36,729 nucleotides of DNA from positions 1 to 36,729 of the forward strand of contig NZ_JAEMTA010000054.1 of the NCBI RefSeq assembly GCF_016462545.1, written 5' to 3'. The DNA comes from Mycolicibacterium sp. GTDB taxonomy: Bacteria > Actinomycetota > Actinomycetes > Mycobacteriales > Mycobacteriaceae. How positions within the stretch are numbered: position 1 is the stretch's first letter; each line of letters begins with the position of its first letter. Shown here piece after piece: positions 7,363 to 14,452 of the stretch. The notes under the pieces are model-generated. The model ran no database searches, was not told the DNA's origin, and saw nothing but the letters and a program-made list of their open reading frames with translations. The translations under genes were made by a program, and so were the position numbers.

Positions 7363-8151
7363 CTACTCGAGTTGATCCCTCAGTCGCGCAAGAGATTTCG
7401 CAAGAAGTCGCGAGACGTGCATCTGTGAGATGCCAACCCGCTCCGCGATCTGGGTCTGTGTCATCGATTCGAAGAATCTGAGGAGCAACACCTGCCGCTC
7501 GCGCTCCGGAAGGCTGGCGAGCAAGGGCCGCAACGATTCCCGATTCTCGATCTGATCGAGATTGAGGTCGACGTCACCGAGCGTGTCCGCGATGGCGGGA
7601 GCCTCCTCGGTTCCGCCGCCCGCCCCGTCGATCGACAGGGTGTTGTACGAGCTGCCGGCCACCAGGCCTTCGACGATCTCGTCGCGGTCCATCTCCAGCT
7701 CGGCGGCCAACTCCGACGGAGTGGGAGCGCGGCCCAGCTTCTGCGACAACTCGGCGGTCGCGGCCCCGAGCCGCAGATGGAGCTCCTTGAGCCGTCGCGG
7801 CACCTTCACCGACCAGCTGTTGTCCCGGAAGTGGCGCCGGACCTCACCCATGATGGTCGGTACCGCGAAGGACACGAAGTCCGAACCCGCATCCACGTCG
7901 AAGCGGATAACGGCGTTGACCAGACCGACTCGCGCCACCTGAACCAGATCGTCGCGCGGCTCACCGCGGCCATCGAAACGTCGGGCAATGTGATCGGCGA
8001 GCGGAAGGCAACGTTCCACGATCGAGTCACGCTGACGCGTGAACGAACTCGAACCCTCCGCGAGCTCCTGCAGGGTGCGGAACATGTCGACCACGTCGGC
8101 GTATTCAGAGTTCGAGCGTGACGTCGAACCCCGAGAGGACGACGGTGTCAC
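7363..8151 (-). CDS. sigF: Stress-response RNA polymerase sigma factor SigF
   Basis: The 262-residue protein is a group 3 (SigB/SigF-type) sigma factor. Region 2 contains CLPLADHIARRFDGRGEPRDDLVQVARVGLVNAV and FAVPTIMGEVRRHFRD, region 3 contains RLKELHLRLGAATAELSQKLGRAPT, and region 4 contains ERERQVLLLRFFESMTQTQIAERVGISQMHVSRLLAKSL. The sequence is close to M. tuberculosis SigF along its whole length. The GTG start overlaps the rsbW stop by four bases (GTGA), so sigma and anti-sigma are translationally coupled. A SigF-type promoter upstream of rsbW suggests the pair is autoregulated. Confidence 0.96.
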   Translation of the reverse strand: MTPSSSRGSTSRSNSEYADVVDMFRTLQELAEGSSSFTRQRDSIVERCLPLADHIARRFDGRGEPRDDLVQVARVGLVNAVIRFDVDAGSDFVSFAVPTIMGEVRRHFRDNSWSVKVPRRLKELHLRLGAATAELSQKLGRAPTPSELAAELEMDRDEIVEGLVAGSSYNTLSIDGAGGGTEEAPAIADTLGDVDLNLDQIENRESLRPLLASLPERERQVLLLRFFESMTQTQIAERVGISQMHVSRLLAKSLARLRDQLE

Positions 8152-8582
8152 CGCAGCGAGCTCGCTCGTCTCGTCGTCATGGAGATGCCGAAGACCTGCG
8201 AGTCGTCGGGGCCATGGCCGTCGTGGAAGGTACTGACTTCATCGGTCAGCGAGCTCAACACGTGCCAGCTGAAGCTACCGGGCACGACGATGTCGGGTGA
8301 CGAGCACGCGGTGGACACGTCGACGACCAGTTGATCGTCATGGGGATGGACCACCAACACCAGGGTCGCATCCGGAGCGGCCGATCGCATCAGCCGGGTG
8401 CAGGCCTCGTCCACCGCAAGCCGGAGATCGGCCACGCTGTCGAAGTCGAGGTCCTCATATGTTCCGACGGCGCCCACGACCGTGCGCAGCACCGCCAGAT
8501 TCTCCAGCTTCGCCGCGACTCGTACCTCGATGGATCGGGGGCTTCGATGCCCCCCGTCGTGGTCGTGTTGACCGTCTGACAC
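8148..8582 (-). CDS. rsbW: Anti-sigma F factor RsbW/UsfX
   Basis: The 144-residue HATPase-like protein binds and holds SigF inactive. It matches M. tuberculosis UsfX through VAAKLENLAVLRTVVGA, YEDLDFDSVADLRLAVDEACTRL, VVPGSFSWHVLSSL and the final SQVFGISMTTRR. The frame stays open much further upstream, but GTG 8582 is preceded by a strong GGAGG (8587-8591) four bases away and by a SigF promoter, and the protein then has the family length. It is co-transcribed with sigF. The usfY gene that lies upstream in M. tuberculosis is not present at that position. Confidence 0.92.
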   Translation of the reverse strand: MSDGQHDHDGGHRSPRSIEVRVAAKLENLAVLRTVVGAVGTYEDLDFDSVADLRLAVDEACTRLMRSAAPDATLVLVVHPHDDQLVVDVSTACSSPDIVVPGSFSWHVLSSLTDEVSTFHDGHGPDDSQVFGISMTTRRASSLR

Positions 8583-8610
8583 GCGCCCTCCAAGTGATCT
8601 CAAGGCGAGA

Positions 8611-8637
8611 TTACCCCGAGCTGGCTCACAGCTAACC
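8611..8637 (-). promoter_or_regulatory. SigF-dependent promoter of rsbW-sigF
   Basis: On the minus strand GGTTA (8637-8633) and GGGTAA (8616-8611) are separated by 16 bases. This nearly equals the mycobacterial SigF consensus GGTTT-N15-17-GGGTA. Transcription would start near 8604, giving a leader of about 22 bases that contains the GGAGG ribosome site of rsbW. It implies positive autoregulation of sigF. Confidence 0.75.
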
Positions 8638-8863
8638 ACCACCACTCCGATCACCAGTTGATTGTGCTTCTGGGCAATGGGTGGGTGCGTCCGCCGCGGG
8701 CTTGCTCGCGATAATCGCCTGGCCTCCCGCTCGATATGCCGTACACATTCAAGGCATGAATGCCCAACCAGTCGGTGATTAAACCCAGGCCGAGGCGTCG
8801 CCCACTCCAAATCGGGCCAAAAACAACGTATTTGGCGTAATTGCGCGATGGCGGCACGGCTTC

Positions 8864-8890
8864 TGTTTAGCCAGTGCGGACCCCGGGCAG
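8864..8890 (+). promoter_or_regulatory. Candidate SigF promoter upstream of csbD
   Basis: TGTTT (8864-8868), a 16-base spacer and GGGCAG (8885-8890) match eight of ten positions of GGTTT-N16-GGGTA, with the same spacing as the rsbW promoter. The leader would be roughly 95 bases. CsbD proteins are common members of stress sigma regulons, which makes the site plausible but not proven. Confidence 0.4.
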
Positions 8891-8993
8891 CCTTCGAGGG
8901 CACGGGTACACATCGAATGCCCGCCCCCTCGGGGAGCGGACGGCGCTCAAGAAGCGGGCGACCATGCCGAAGTGCAACGAGTGAAAGGTAGCC

Positions 8994-9230
8994 ATGAGCG
9001 ACAAGGACAGTGGTCCCGAAGCAGGCATCAAGGGCGTCGTCGAAGACGTCAAGGGCAAGGCCAAGGAAGCGGTCGGCTCCGTGACCGGCAGCGACGGCCT
9101 CAAGGAAGAGGGCAAGGCTCAGCAGGACAAGGCCGAGGCCCAGCGCGACGTCGCGAAGAAGGAAGCCGAAGCCGAAGCAGCCCGCGGTAGCGCGGAGGCA
9201 GCCGAAGCGCGCCAAAAGGCCGCCGAGTAA
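8994..9230 (+). CDS. CsbD-family general stress protein
   Basis: The 78-residue protein is highly charged and hydrophilic, almost entirely Ala, Glu, Lys, Asp and Gln. It has the CsbD-type core IKGVVEDVKGKAKEAVGSVTG followed by DGLKEEGKAQQDKAEAQ, then a repetitive Ala/Glu/Lys helix. Members of this family accumulate under general stress; their biochemical role is not established. The ATG follows AAAGGTAG. The neighbouring sigF-rsbW pair and the possible SigF promoter upstream suggest control by SigF. A strong hairpin follows the stop. Confidence 0.88.
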   Translation: MSDKDSGPEAGIKGVVEDVKGKAKEAVGSVTGSDGLKEEGKAQQDKAEAQRDVAKKEAEAEAARGSAEAAEARQKAAE

Positions 9231-9245
9231 GGCGTCTTTCTCGTA

Positions 9246-9280
9246 GGAGGGCCCGGTCGGACGTTCCGACCGGGCTCTCC
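9246..9280. terminator. Strong hairpin terminator between convergent csbD and arsR
   Basis: Perfect 11-base arms GCCCGGTCGGA (9251-9261) and TCCGACCGGGC (9265-9275) enclose a three-base loop. A G-U pair and four more pairs extend the stem to 16 pairs. There is no long U-tract, as is common in mycobacteria. Its position between two convergent genes suggests it serves both directions. Confidence 0.85.
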
Positions 9281-9297
9281 TCGTTCGCCTCGTCGCA

Positions 9298-9621
9298 CTA
9301 CTCGGCGGCTTCGGCGATGCGCTTGATCGCCTCGAGGCGCCGATCCCAGCGGCGGCCGATCGCGTCGAGTTCCACCGCGAGCGAGCTCAACCGGCTGCCC
9401 ACCGCCCGGTAGCGGATCTCTCGTCCGACGCGAACGGCCTGCACCAAACCTGCGTCGTCGAGCACTGCCAGATGTTTGGCGATTGCCTGGCGACTCACCG
9501 GGAGCCGAGCCGCCAGGGCACTCGCCGACAGGTCGGCACCGCCGATTTCGGACAGGATGCGCCACCTGGTCTCGTCCGCGAGAACGGAGAGGACCGCGGA
9601 CACGTCCGTTGCGTCGGTCAC
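9298..9621 (-). CDS. ArsR-family transcriptional regulator
   Basis: The 107-residue winged-helix protein has the ArsR core LADETRWRILSEI, the recognition helix region ALAARLPVSRQAIAKHLAVLDDAGLV and the wing VGREIRYRA. There are no Cys-rich metal sites, so it belongs to the metal-free group usually paired with an SRPBCC (AHSA1) protein. It is the second gene of a two-gene operon; its ATG lies within the end of the SRPBCC gene (four-base overlap). It probably represses its own operon through the two palindromes at 10075-10125. Confidence 0.92.
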   Translation of the reverse strand: MTDATDVSAVLSVLADETRWRILSEIGGADLSASALAARLPVSRQAIAKHLAVLDDAGLVQAVRVGREIRYRAVGSRLSSLAVELDAIGRRWDRRLEAIKRIAEAAE

Positions 9622-10046
9622 CGCGATTCCACGAACTCCACCAGTTCGCCGAGTTCGGCCAACCAGCCCTTGACGTTGCCGGACTGCGCGCCCTCCGGGT
9701 CTGAGAGTTCCTCGAAACCCGTCTCGAGAAGGTCAAGGCGCGTCCCGTCCGCGGTTGCCGTGAGATCGAATCGGACCAACGTCGAATTGGCCGGCGTGGG
9801 ATCCACGCCGAACTCACGCGCCCACCGGTAGACGAGCGTCTTCGGCTTGTCCACGTGTTCGACGACGATCCGGAACGCGCCGCCGTGGTCGCGCCAGCCG
9901 AATTCGCCGGAGGCGCCGGGGGTCGCGTCGAACTCCGCGGTGTCCCCGAACCACTGGGCGATCAGGTCGGGTTCGGTGATGGCAGCCCACACCTTCTCCA
10001 CCGGTGCCGTGATGTCGATGCTGCGGGTGATGTCGAGTGATGCCAT
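9618..10046 (-). CDS. SRPBCC/AHSA1 domain protein
   Basis: The 142-residue protein has a START-like helix-grip fold: ITRSIDITAPVEKVWAAIT at the start, WFGDTAEFDATPGASGEFGW in the middle, and a C-terminal helix GNVKGWLAELGELVEFV. Such proteins bind hydrophobic ligands; no specific activity can be assigned. The ATG at 10046 is preceded by GAGGAG. It is the first gene of an operon with an ArsR regulator, an arrangement common in actinobacteria, and it lies downstream of two identical palindromic operators. Confidence 0.9.
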   Translation of the reverse strand: MASLDITRSIDITAPVEKVWAAITEPDLIAQWFGDTAEFDATPGASGEFGWRDHGGAFRIVVEHVDKPKTLVYRWAREFGVDPTPANSTLVRFDLTATADGTRLDLLETGFEELSDPEGAQSGNVKGWLAELGELVEFVESR

Positions 10047-10074
10047 GGTCTCTACTCTCCTCGTCGGTGATTGA

Positions 10075-10092
10075 TGCAACTTGAGGGTTGCA
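10075..10092. promoter_or_regulatory. ArsR operator palindrome 1
   Basis: This is a perfect inverted repeat TGCAAC-N6-GTTGCA. It lies 29 bases upstream of the SRPBCC start and is identical in both arms and spacing to the second site. ArsR-SRPBCC operons are typically self-repressed through such sites. Confidence 0.75.
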
Positions 10093-10107
10093 CATCACCC
10101 CGGCTGA

Positions 10108-10125
10108 TGCAACCGATGAGTTGCA
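10108..10125. promoter_or_regulatory. ArsR operator palindrome 2
   Basis: This second perfect TGCAAC-N6-GTTGCA has its centre 33 bp from the first, about three helical turns, so two dimers could bind the same face of the DNA. It also lies upstream of the divergent molybdoenzyme gene and could influence that too. Confidence 0.75.
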
Positions 10126-10185
10126 CTAGGAAGCATCGGTCGGCGCCGGCATGCGGTGACGACGGAGCTTGACTACCTTCGACAG

Positions 10186-11007
10186 GTGGACCTCAACGCC
10201 GTCGAAACGATCAGTACGCCGCGGCGCCGCGACGAACTGTGGCCGCTCGGCCCGACGGACGCCCTCATCGCGGGCGGAACGTGGCTTTTCTCCGAGCCGC
10301 AGCCCGAGACCCGTCGGCTGGTGGACCTGTCCCACCTGGGTTGGGCGCCGATCACCATCGCCGACGACGGCCTCGAATTGGCCGCGACCTGCACCCTCGA
10401 GCAGGTCGCCGCTCTCTCGGACGGCCTGCCCACCGAGCGGCCGGAGTGGCTGGCCGCCCCGCTGTTTCGGCAATGCTGCTCGGCTCTGCTCGCCTCGTTC
10501 AAGATTCAGCGCACCGCGACGGTCGGCGGCAACGTCTGTTTGTCATTCCCGGCGGGGTCGATGATCTCGTTGGCGTCCGCGCTTGGCGGCGACGTCCTGG
10601 TGTGGCGGGCCGACGGCGAGGACTACCGGATGCCGATCACCGACTTCGTCACCGGCAACTCGGCCAACGTGCTGGCCGTCGGTGACGTACTGCGGTCCGT
10701 TCGTCTGCCGGACCCGGCGTTGCGCGGCCGCACCGCATTTCGCAAGCTGGCGCCCTCTCCGCTGGGACGCTCGGGCATCGTCGTCATCGGCCGGATGAAT
10801 CAGGACGGAACGTTCGTGCTGTCGATCACCGCAGCGACCGTGCGCCCCTACGTCTTCACCCTGCCCGAGCCCGATGTGGAGGCGGTGCGAGAGGCCCATG
10901 CCAGGATCCCGGACGACGCCTGGACCGACGATCCGCACGGCGACCCCGACTGGCGCCGCGCAGTGTCGTTGATACTCGCCGAGCAGATCGTCGCGGAGCT
11001 CGCATGA
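10186..11007 (+). CDS. Xanthine-dehydrogenase-like FAD-binding subunit (CoxM/XdhB type)
   Basis: The protein has 273 residues from GTG 10186. It carries the FAD-binding features of the molybdopterin dehydrogenase family: AGGTWLFSEPQP near the start, then FKIQRTATVGGNVCLSFPAGSM (the TxGGN and adjacent FAD contacts), and the C-terminal CO-dehydrogenase flavoprotein domain (FRKLAPSPLGRSGIVVIG). Electrons should pass from the Mo centre through the FeS clusters to this FAD. An in-frame GTG at 10156 would add ten residues; the later one was preferred because the family normally starts close to DLNAVETI. It is followed 31 bases later by the fused FeS-Mo subunit. Confidence 0.87.
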   Translation: MDLNAVETISTPRRRDELWPLGPTDALIAGGTWLFSEPQPETRRLVDLSHLGWAPITIADDGLELAATCTLEQVAALSDGLPTERPEWLAAPLFRQCCSALLASFKIQRTATVGGNVCLSFPAGSMISLASALGGDVLVWRADGEDYRMPITDFVTGNSANVLAVGDVLRSVRLPDPALRGRTAFRKLAPSPLGRSGIVVIGRMNQDGTFVLSITAATVRPYVFTLPEPDVEAVREAHARIPDDAWTDDPHGDPDWRRAVSLILAEQIVAELA

Positions 11008-11038
11008 TTCATGCGCGAGAAGCGAAACGGGATTGCCC

Positions 11039-13639
11039 ATGATCATCATCAATGGTGAAGCGCTGCAGGACGACCCGCGACCCGGTCAGTGTCTGCGCAC
11101 CTACCTCCGCGAGCACGGCCACTTCGAGGTCAAGAAGGGGTGCGACGCGGGCGACTGCGGCGCATGCTCGGTTCTAGTGGACGGCGCACCGGTGCACTCC
11201 TGCGTCTTCCCCGCCTTCCGCGCCGAAGGCCACGAGGTCACGACGGTGGCAGGCCTCGGCACGCCGGACGAGCCGCACCCCATGCAACGGCGCTTCGTCG
11301 AGGCCGCCGGCTTCCAGTGCGGATTCTGCACGGCGGGGATGATCACCACCACCTCGGCGCTGAGGCCCGAGCAACTCACCGACCTGCCCGAGCACCTCAA
11401 GGGAAACCTGTGCCGGTGCACGGGTTATCGCTCGATCACCGATGCGCTCGCGGGTGCCGTCAACACGAAGAGGGCGGGCGGGGCGGGCGACTCGGTCGCC
11501 GCGCCGGCCGGCATGCGGGTCGTCACGGGCACCGAGCAGTACACGATGGATCACGACGTCACCGGGCTGCTCCACCTCGCCGTCCTCCGCAGTCCGCTTC
11601 CCCATGCCAGGATCGTCGCGCTCGACACGGCGGCGGCCGAACGACTCCCCGGCGTGCACCTGGTGCTGACCCATCGCGACAGCCCTACCGTCGCATTCTC
11701 GACGGCACGTCATGACAGCCGCCTCGACGACCCCGACGACTCGTTCGTACTCGATTCCATCGTGCGCTTCGTCGGTCAGCGCGTGGCCGCGGTCGTCGCC
11801 GACACCCTTGCCATCGCCGAGGATGCCTGCCGGCTGATCCGAGTCGAGTATGACGAACTGCCAGCCGTGTTCGATCCCGAGGCGGCCCTGGCCACTGGCG
11901 CGCCGTTGGTGCACGGGGACAAGACCGCCGACGCCCGCATCGCCGACGTATCTCGCAACCTCGTCGCCGAGTTGCACGGCGGCGTCGGAGACGTCGACGC
12001 CGGGGTGGCAACCGCAACGGCCGCAGGCGGGGCTGTCGTGAGCGGACGCTGGCAGACCCAGCGCGTCCAGCACACCCACCTGGAGACCCACGGGTGCACG
12101 GGTTGGCGAGATGACCACGGGCGGTTGGTGATTCGCACCAGCTCACAGGTGCCCTTCCTAGTACGCGACGAATTGTGTCACGTCTTCGGCCTGGATCGCT
12201 CCGACGTCCACGTGTTCACCCGACGGGTCGGAGGCGGCTTCGGCGGGAAGCAGGAGATGCTGACCGAGGACCTCGTCGCCCTGTCGGTGCTTCGACTCGG
12301 CAAGCCTGTGCGCTACGAGTTCAGCCGCTCCGACGAATTCATCAGCGCGCCATGCCGTCACCCCGTCCGCGTGGATGCCACGGTCGCGGCCGCACCCGAC
12401 GGGGTGCTGACGGCGCTGGCGGTCGACGTGTTGATGGATGCGGGCGCCTACGGTAACCACTCCCCCGGCGTGATGTTTCACGGGTGCGGCGAGTCGATCT
12501 CGGTGTACCGCTGCCCGAACAAGCGTGTGGACGCGCAGGCGGTGTACACCAACAACATTCCCTCCGGCGCGTTCCGCGGGTACGGACTCGGACAGGTGAT
12601 CTTCGCCGTCGAGTCGGCGATGGACCAGTTGGCCGAACGCCTCGGCATCGACCCGTTCGAGGTGCGCCGCCGCAACGTCGTGGTCCCCGGCGATCCGTTC
12701 ACCGACGCGCACGTTGCCGACGACGACTTGACGTACGGCAGCTACGGCCTCGATCAGTGCCTCGACCTCGTCCAAAACGCACTGGCGTCCAGTGCTGGGA
12801 CGCCGCCGGCGGTCGGACCCTGGCAGGTCGGCGAGGGCATGGCCGTCGCGATGATCGCGACCATCCCGCCGCGTGGACACTTCGCCGACGCCTCGCTCTC
12901 GCGGGACGCCGACGGTGACTTCACCCTGTCGGTCGGCACGGCCGAGTTCGGCAACGGCACCTCCACCGTGCACACCCAAATCGTGGCATCCGAGCTCGGC
13001 ATCGATCCCGGCCGAGTGCGCATTCGCCAATCCGACACCGATGCAACGGGTTACGACACCGGGGCGTTCGGCTCGGCGGGCACGGTCGTCGCCGGCATCG
13101 CGGTGCTCGCGGCGTGCCGGGAGCTCCGCGACGCGATCACGGCGGCGCCGGACGCCCGGCCCCTCGTCGGTCACGGGCGGCACGACGGCACCCCGCGTTC
13201 GGTGGCGTTCAACGTGCAGGGATTCCGCGTCGCGGTGAACGTCGAGACGGGTGAGGTGCGGATCCTGCAGTCGATACAGGCCGCCGACGCCGGTGTGGTG
13301 ATGAACCCCGAGCAGTGCCGCGGGCAGGTCGAAGGCGGTGTGGCCCAAGGGATCGGCAGCGCCCTGTACGAGGAGATGCTCACCGGTCCCGACGGGGCCG
13401 TCACCACGACCGATCTGCGCAACTATCACGTTCCACAGCTCGCTGACCTACCCGTGACGGAGGTCTACTTCGCCGACACCTACGACACCCTCGGACCGTT
13501 CGGCGCGAAGTCGATGAGCGAGTCGCCGTACAACCCGGTGGCCCCCGCCCTCGCCAACGCCATCGCGCGGGCTTGCGGCGCGCGGTTGCATCGGTTGCCA
13601 ATGACGCCCGCACGGGTGTGGCGAGCGCTGAACACCTGA
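11039..13639 (+). CDS. Fused [2Fe-2S]-molybdopterin subunit, xanthine dehydrogenase-like
   Basis: The 866-residue protein joins two subunits that are usually separate. Residues 1-150 are the small FeS subunit, with the plant-type cluster Cys35, Cys40, Cys43, Cys55 and the second cluster Cys94, Cys97, Cys125, Cys127 (CRCTGY). The rest is the large Mo subunit, with RVGGGFGGKQE, GAFRGYG and the C-terminal GAKSMSESPYNP, whose glutamate fits the catalytic position. With the FAD subunit just upstream and the uricase pathway nearby, oxidation of hypoxanthine/xanthine to urate is the best guess. Other N-heterocycle or aldehyde substrates remain possible. ATG 11039 is preferred to the TTG two codons earlier. 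Confidence 0.87.
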   Translation: MIIINGEALQDDPRPGQCLRTYLREHGHFEVKKGCDAGDCGACSVLVDGAPVHSCVFPAFRAEGHEVTTVAGLGTPDEPHPMQRRFVEAAGFQCGFCTAGMITTTSALRPEQLTDLPEHLKGNLCRCTGYRSITDALAGAVNTKRAGGAGDSVAAPAGMRVVTGTEQYTMDHDVTGLLHLAVLRSPLPHARIVALDTAAAERLPGVHLVLTHRDSPTVAFSTARHDSRLDDPDDSFVLDSIVRFVGQRVAAVVADTLAIAEDACRLIRVEYDELPAVFDPEAALATGAPLVHGDKTADARIADVSRNLVAELHGGVGDVDAGVATATAAGGAVVSGRWQTQRVQHTHLETHGCTGWRDDHGRLVIRTSSQVPFLVRDELCHVFGLDRSDVHVFTRRVGGGFGGKQEMLTEDLVALSVLRLGKPVRYEFSRSDEFISAPCRHPVRVDATVAAAPDGVLTALAVDVLMDAGAYGNHSPGVMFHGCGESISVYRCPNKRVDAQAVYTNNIPSGAFRGYGLGQVIFAVESAMDQLAERLGIDPFEVRRRNVVVPGDPFTDAHVADDDLTYGSYGLDQCLDLVQNALASSAGTPPAVGPWQVGEGMAVAMIATIPPRGHFADASLSRDADGDFTLSVGTAEFGNGTSTVHTQIVASELGIDPGRVRIRQSDTDATGYDTGAFGSAGTVVAGIAVLAACRELRDAITAAPDARPLVGHGRHDGTPRSVAFNVQGFRVAVNVETGEVRILQSIQAADAGVVMNPEQCRGQVEGGVAQGIGSALYEEMLTGPDGAVTTTDLRNYHVPQLADLPVTEVYFADTYDTLGPFGAKSMSESPYNPVAPALANAIARACGARLHRLPMTPARVWRALNT

Positions 13640-13652
13640 CCCCCCCTTTAAG

Positions 13653-13714
13653 CGCGAGCGTGCGTGTCCGCACGCGACACGCCGATACATTTCGGCACAA
13701 CACGCACGCTCGCG
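13653..13714 (+). repeat. 62-bp palindromic element, family A copy 1
   Basis: The perfect 15-base terminal inverted repeats CGCGAGCGTGCGTGT (13653-13667) and ACACGCACGCTCGCG (13700-13714) enclose a 32-base interior with its own hairpin (GCCGA/TCGGC). The first 33 bases are identical to the reverse complement of the copy at 14378-14439. It lies between the molybdoenzyme gene and the Mrr-like gene. Confidence 0.9.
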
Positions 13715-13821
13715 AGGCGGGGCCTCTCCGCAGAAGCGGTTCCTAGCGCACAGCTCGAGGACGTGCCGACGAACCGCTTGCCTGCCGCACGCTGTCGGTC
13801 CCGCCGCCTAGCATTCGCTGC

Positions 13822-14373
13822 GTGTGGAAGGCCTACGTTGTCGTGGCGGTCGCGGCGGGAGTCGGTGCGTACATGGCGGGCTTGGGCGTGCCGTGGTGCG
13901 TCGCCGCCGCGGTGCTCGCACCAGCACTGCCCGCGTTCCTCGTCGGCGTGCTCCGCGGTGCACGCACCCCCGGCGCACGGGAGGACCCTGCCGTCGCCAA
14001 GCAGGCCATGTCCGGCACCGAGTTCGAAGATCACGTCGCACGCATCGCCAGATCCAGTGGGGCATCGGTGATCATGACGGCGGTGACTGGCGACTTCGGT
14101 GTCGACCTCATCGTCGGCCGCAGACCGAATCGTCTTGCCATCCAATGCAAACGGCAATCACGACCGGTCGGCTCCGGTGCCGTCCAGGAGGTCGTGGCCG
14201 GTGCCGTGATGCACGACTGCGCGCACACCATGGTCGTCACCAATCACGACTTCACCCCTGCTGCACGCACACTCGCGGAGCGGCACGGCTGCGTTCTCGT
14301 CGGCGGTGAACAGCTCACGCGGCTTGGGTCGACGATCCGCAGACTCACCGCACCGGACGCGGTCGGTCGATAG
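13822..14373 (+). CDS. Membrane-anchored Mrr-like restriction endonuclease domain protein
   Basis: The 183-residue protein has two hydrophobic stretches (about 4-20 and 24-45), then a soluble domain. That domain shows the Mrr_cat pattern: GTEFEDHVARIA (65-76), GDFGVDLIV with Asp95, AIQCKR with Gln108 and Lys110 forming a D-(x12)-QxK nuclease motif, AVQEVVAGA (120-128) and VVTNHDFTPAARTLA (138-152). Mrr-type domains cleave DNA, often modified DNA; here the active centre would face the cytoplasm from a membrane anchor. The substrate is unknown, and a housekeeping or defence role are both possible. The start is GTG 13822. Inverted copies of the 62-bp family A repeat flank the gene on both sides. 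Confidence 0.8.
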   Translation: MWKAYVVVAVAAGVGAYMAGLGVPWCVAAAVLAPALPAFLVGVLRGARTPGAREDPAVAKQAMSGTEFEDHVARIARSSGASVIMTAVTGDFGVDLIVGRRPNRLAIQCKRQSRPVGSGAVQEVVAGAVMHDCAHTMVVTNHDFTPAARTLAERHGCVLVGGEQLTRLGSTIRRLTAPDAVGR

Positions 14374-14377
14374 GTGG

Positions 14378-14439
14378 CGCGAACGTGCGTGTGGTGCCAC
14401 CGACACTCGGCGTGTCGCGTGCGGACACGCACGCTCGCG
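14378..14439 (-). repeat. 62-bp palindromic element, family A copy 2 (inverted)
   Basis: The terminal arms (14378-14392 and 14425-14439) differ by one base, and the length is exactly that of copy 1. The orientation is opposite to copy 1. It lies between the convergent stops of the Mrr-like gene and lat, where it could end transcription from both sides. Confidence 0.9.
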
Positions 14440-14452
14440 GGAAGTGGCCCCG

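Larger units (their letters stand above)
8583..8993. other. 411-bp intergenic region between rsbW and csbD
   Basis: No convincing gene is seen here. The region is less GC-rich than its surroundings, especially around 8740-8870. It holds the rsbW promoter, a possible SigF promoter for csbD, and a small inverted repeat (GCCAAA at 8816-8821 with TTTGGC at 8831-8836). Confidence 0.6.

Noticed and set aside
8651..8857. Short minus-strand frame of 68 residues in the rsbW-csbD gap, as a possible usfY
   Set aside because: It has no resemblance to UsfY, no ribosome site and unusual codon use; it is probably chance.
8904..8909. GGGTAC as a SigF -10 box for csbD
   Set aside because: No GTTT-like -35 element lies 15-17 bases upstream.
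8583..9215. Upstream extension of the rsbW frame to 355 residues
   Set aside because: It crosses a SigF promoter, a GGAGG ribosome site and the csbD gene. The UsfX-like protein begins near 8582.
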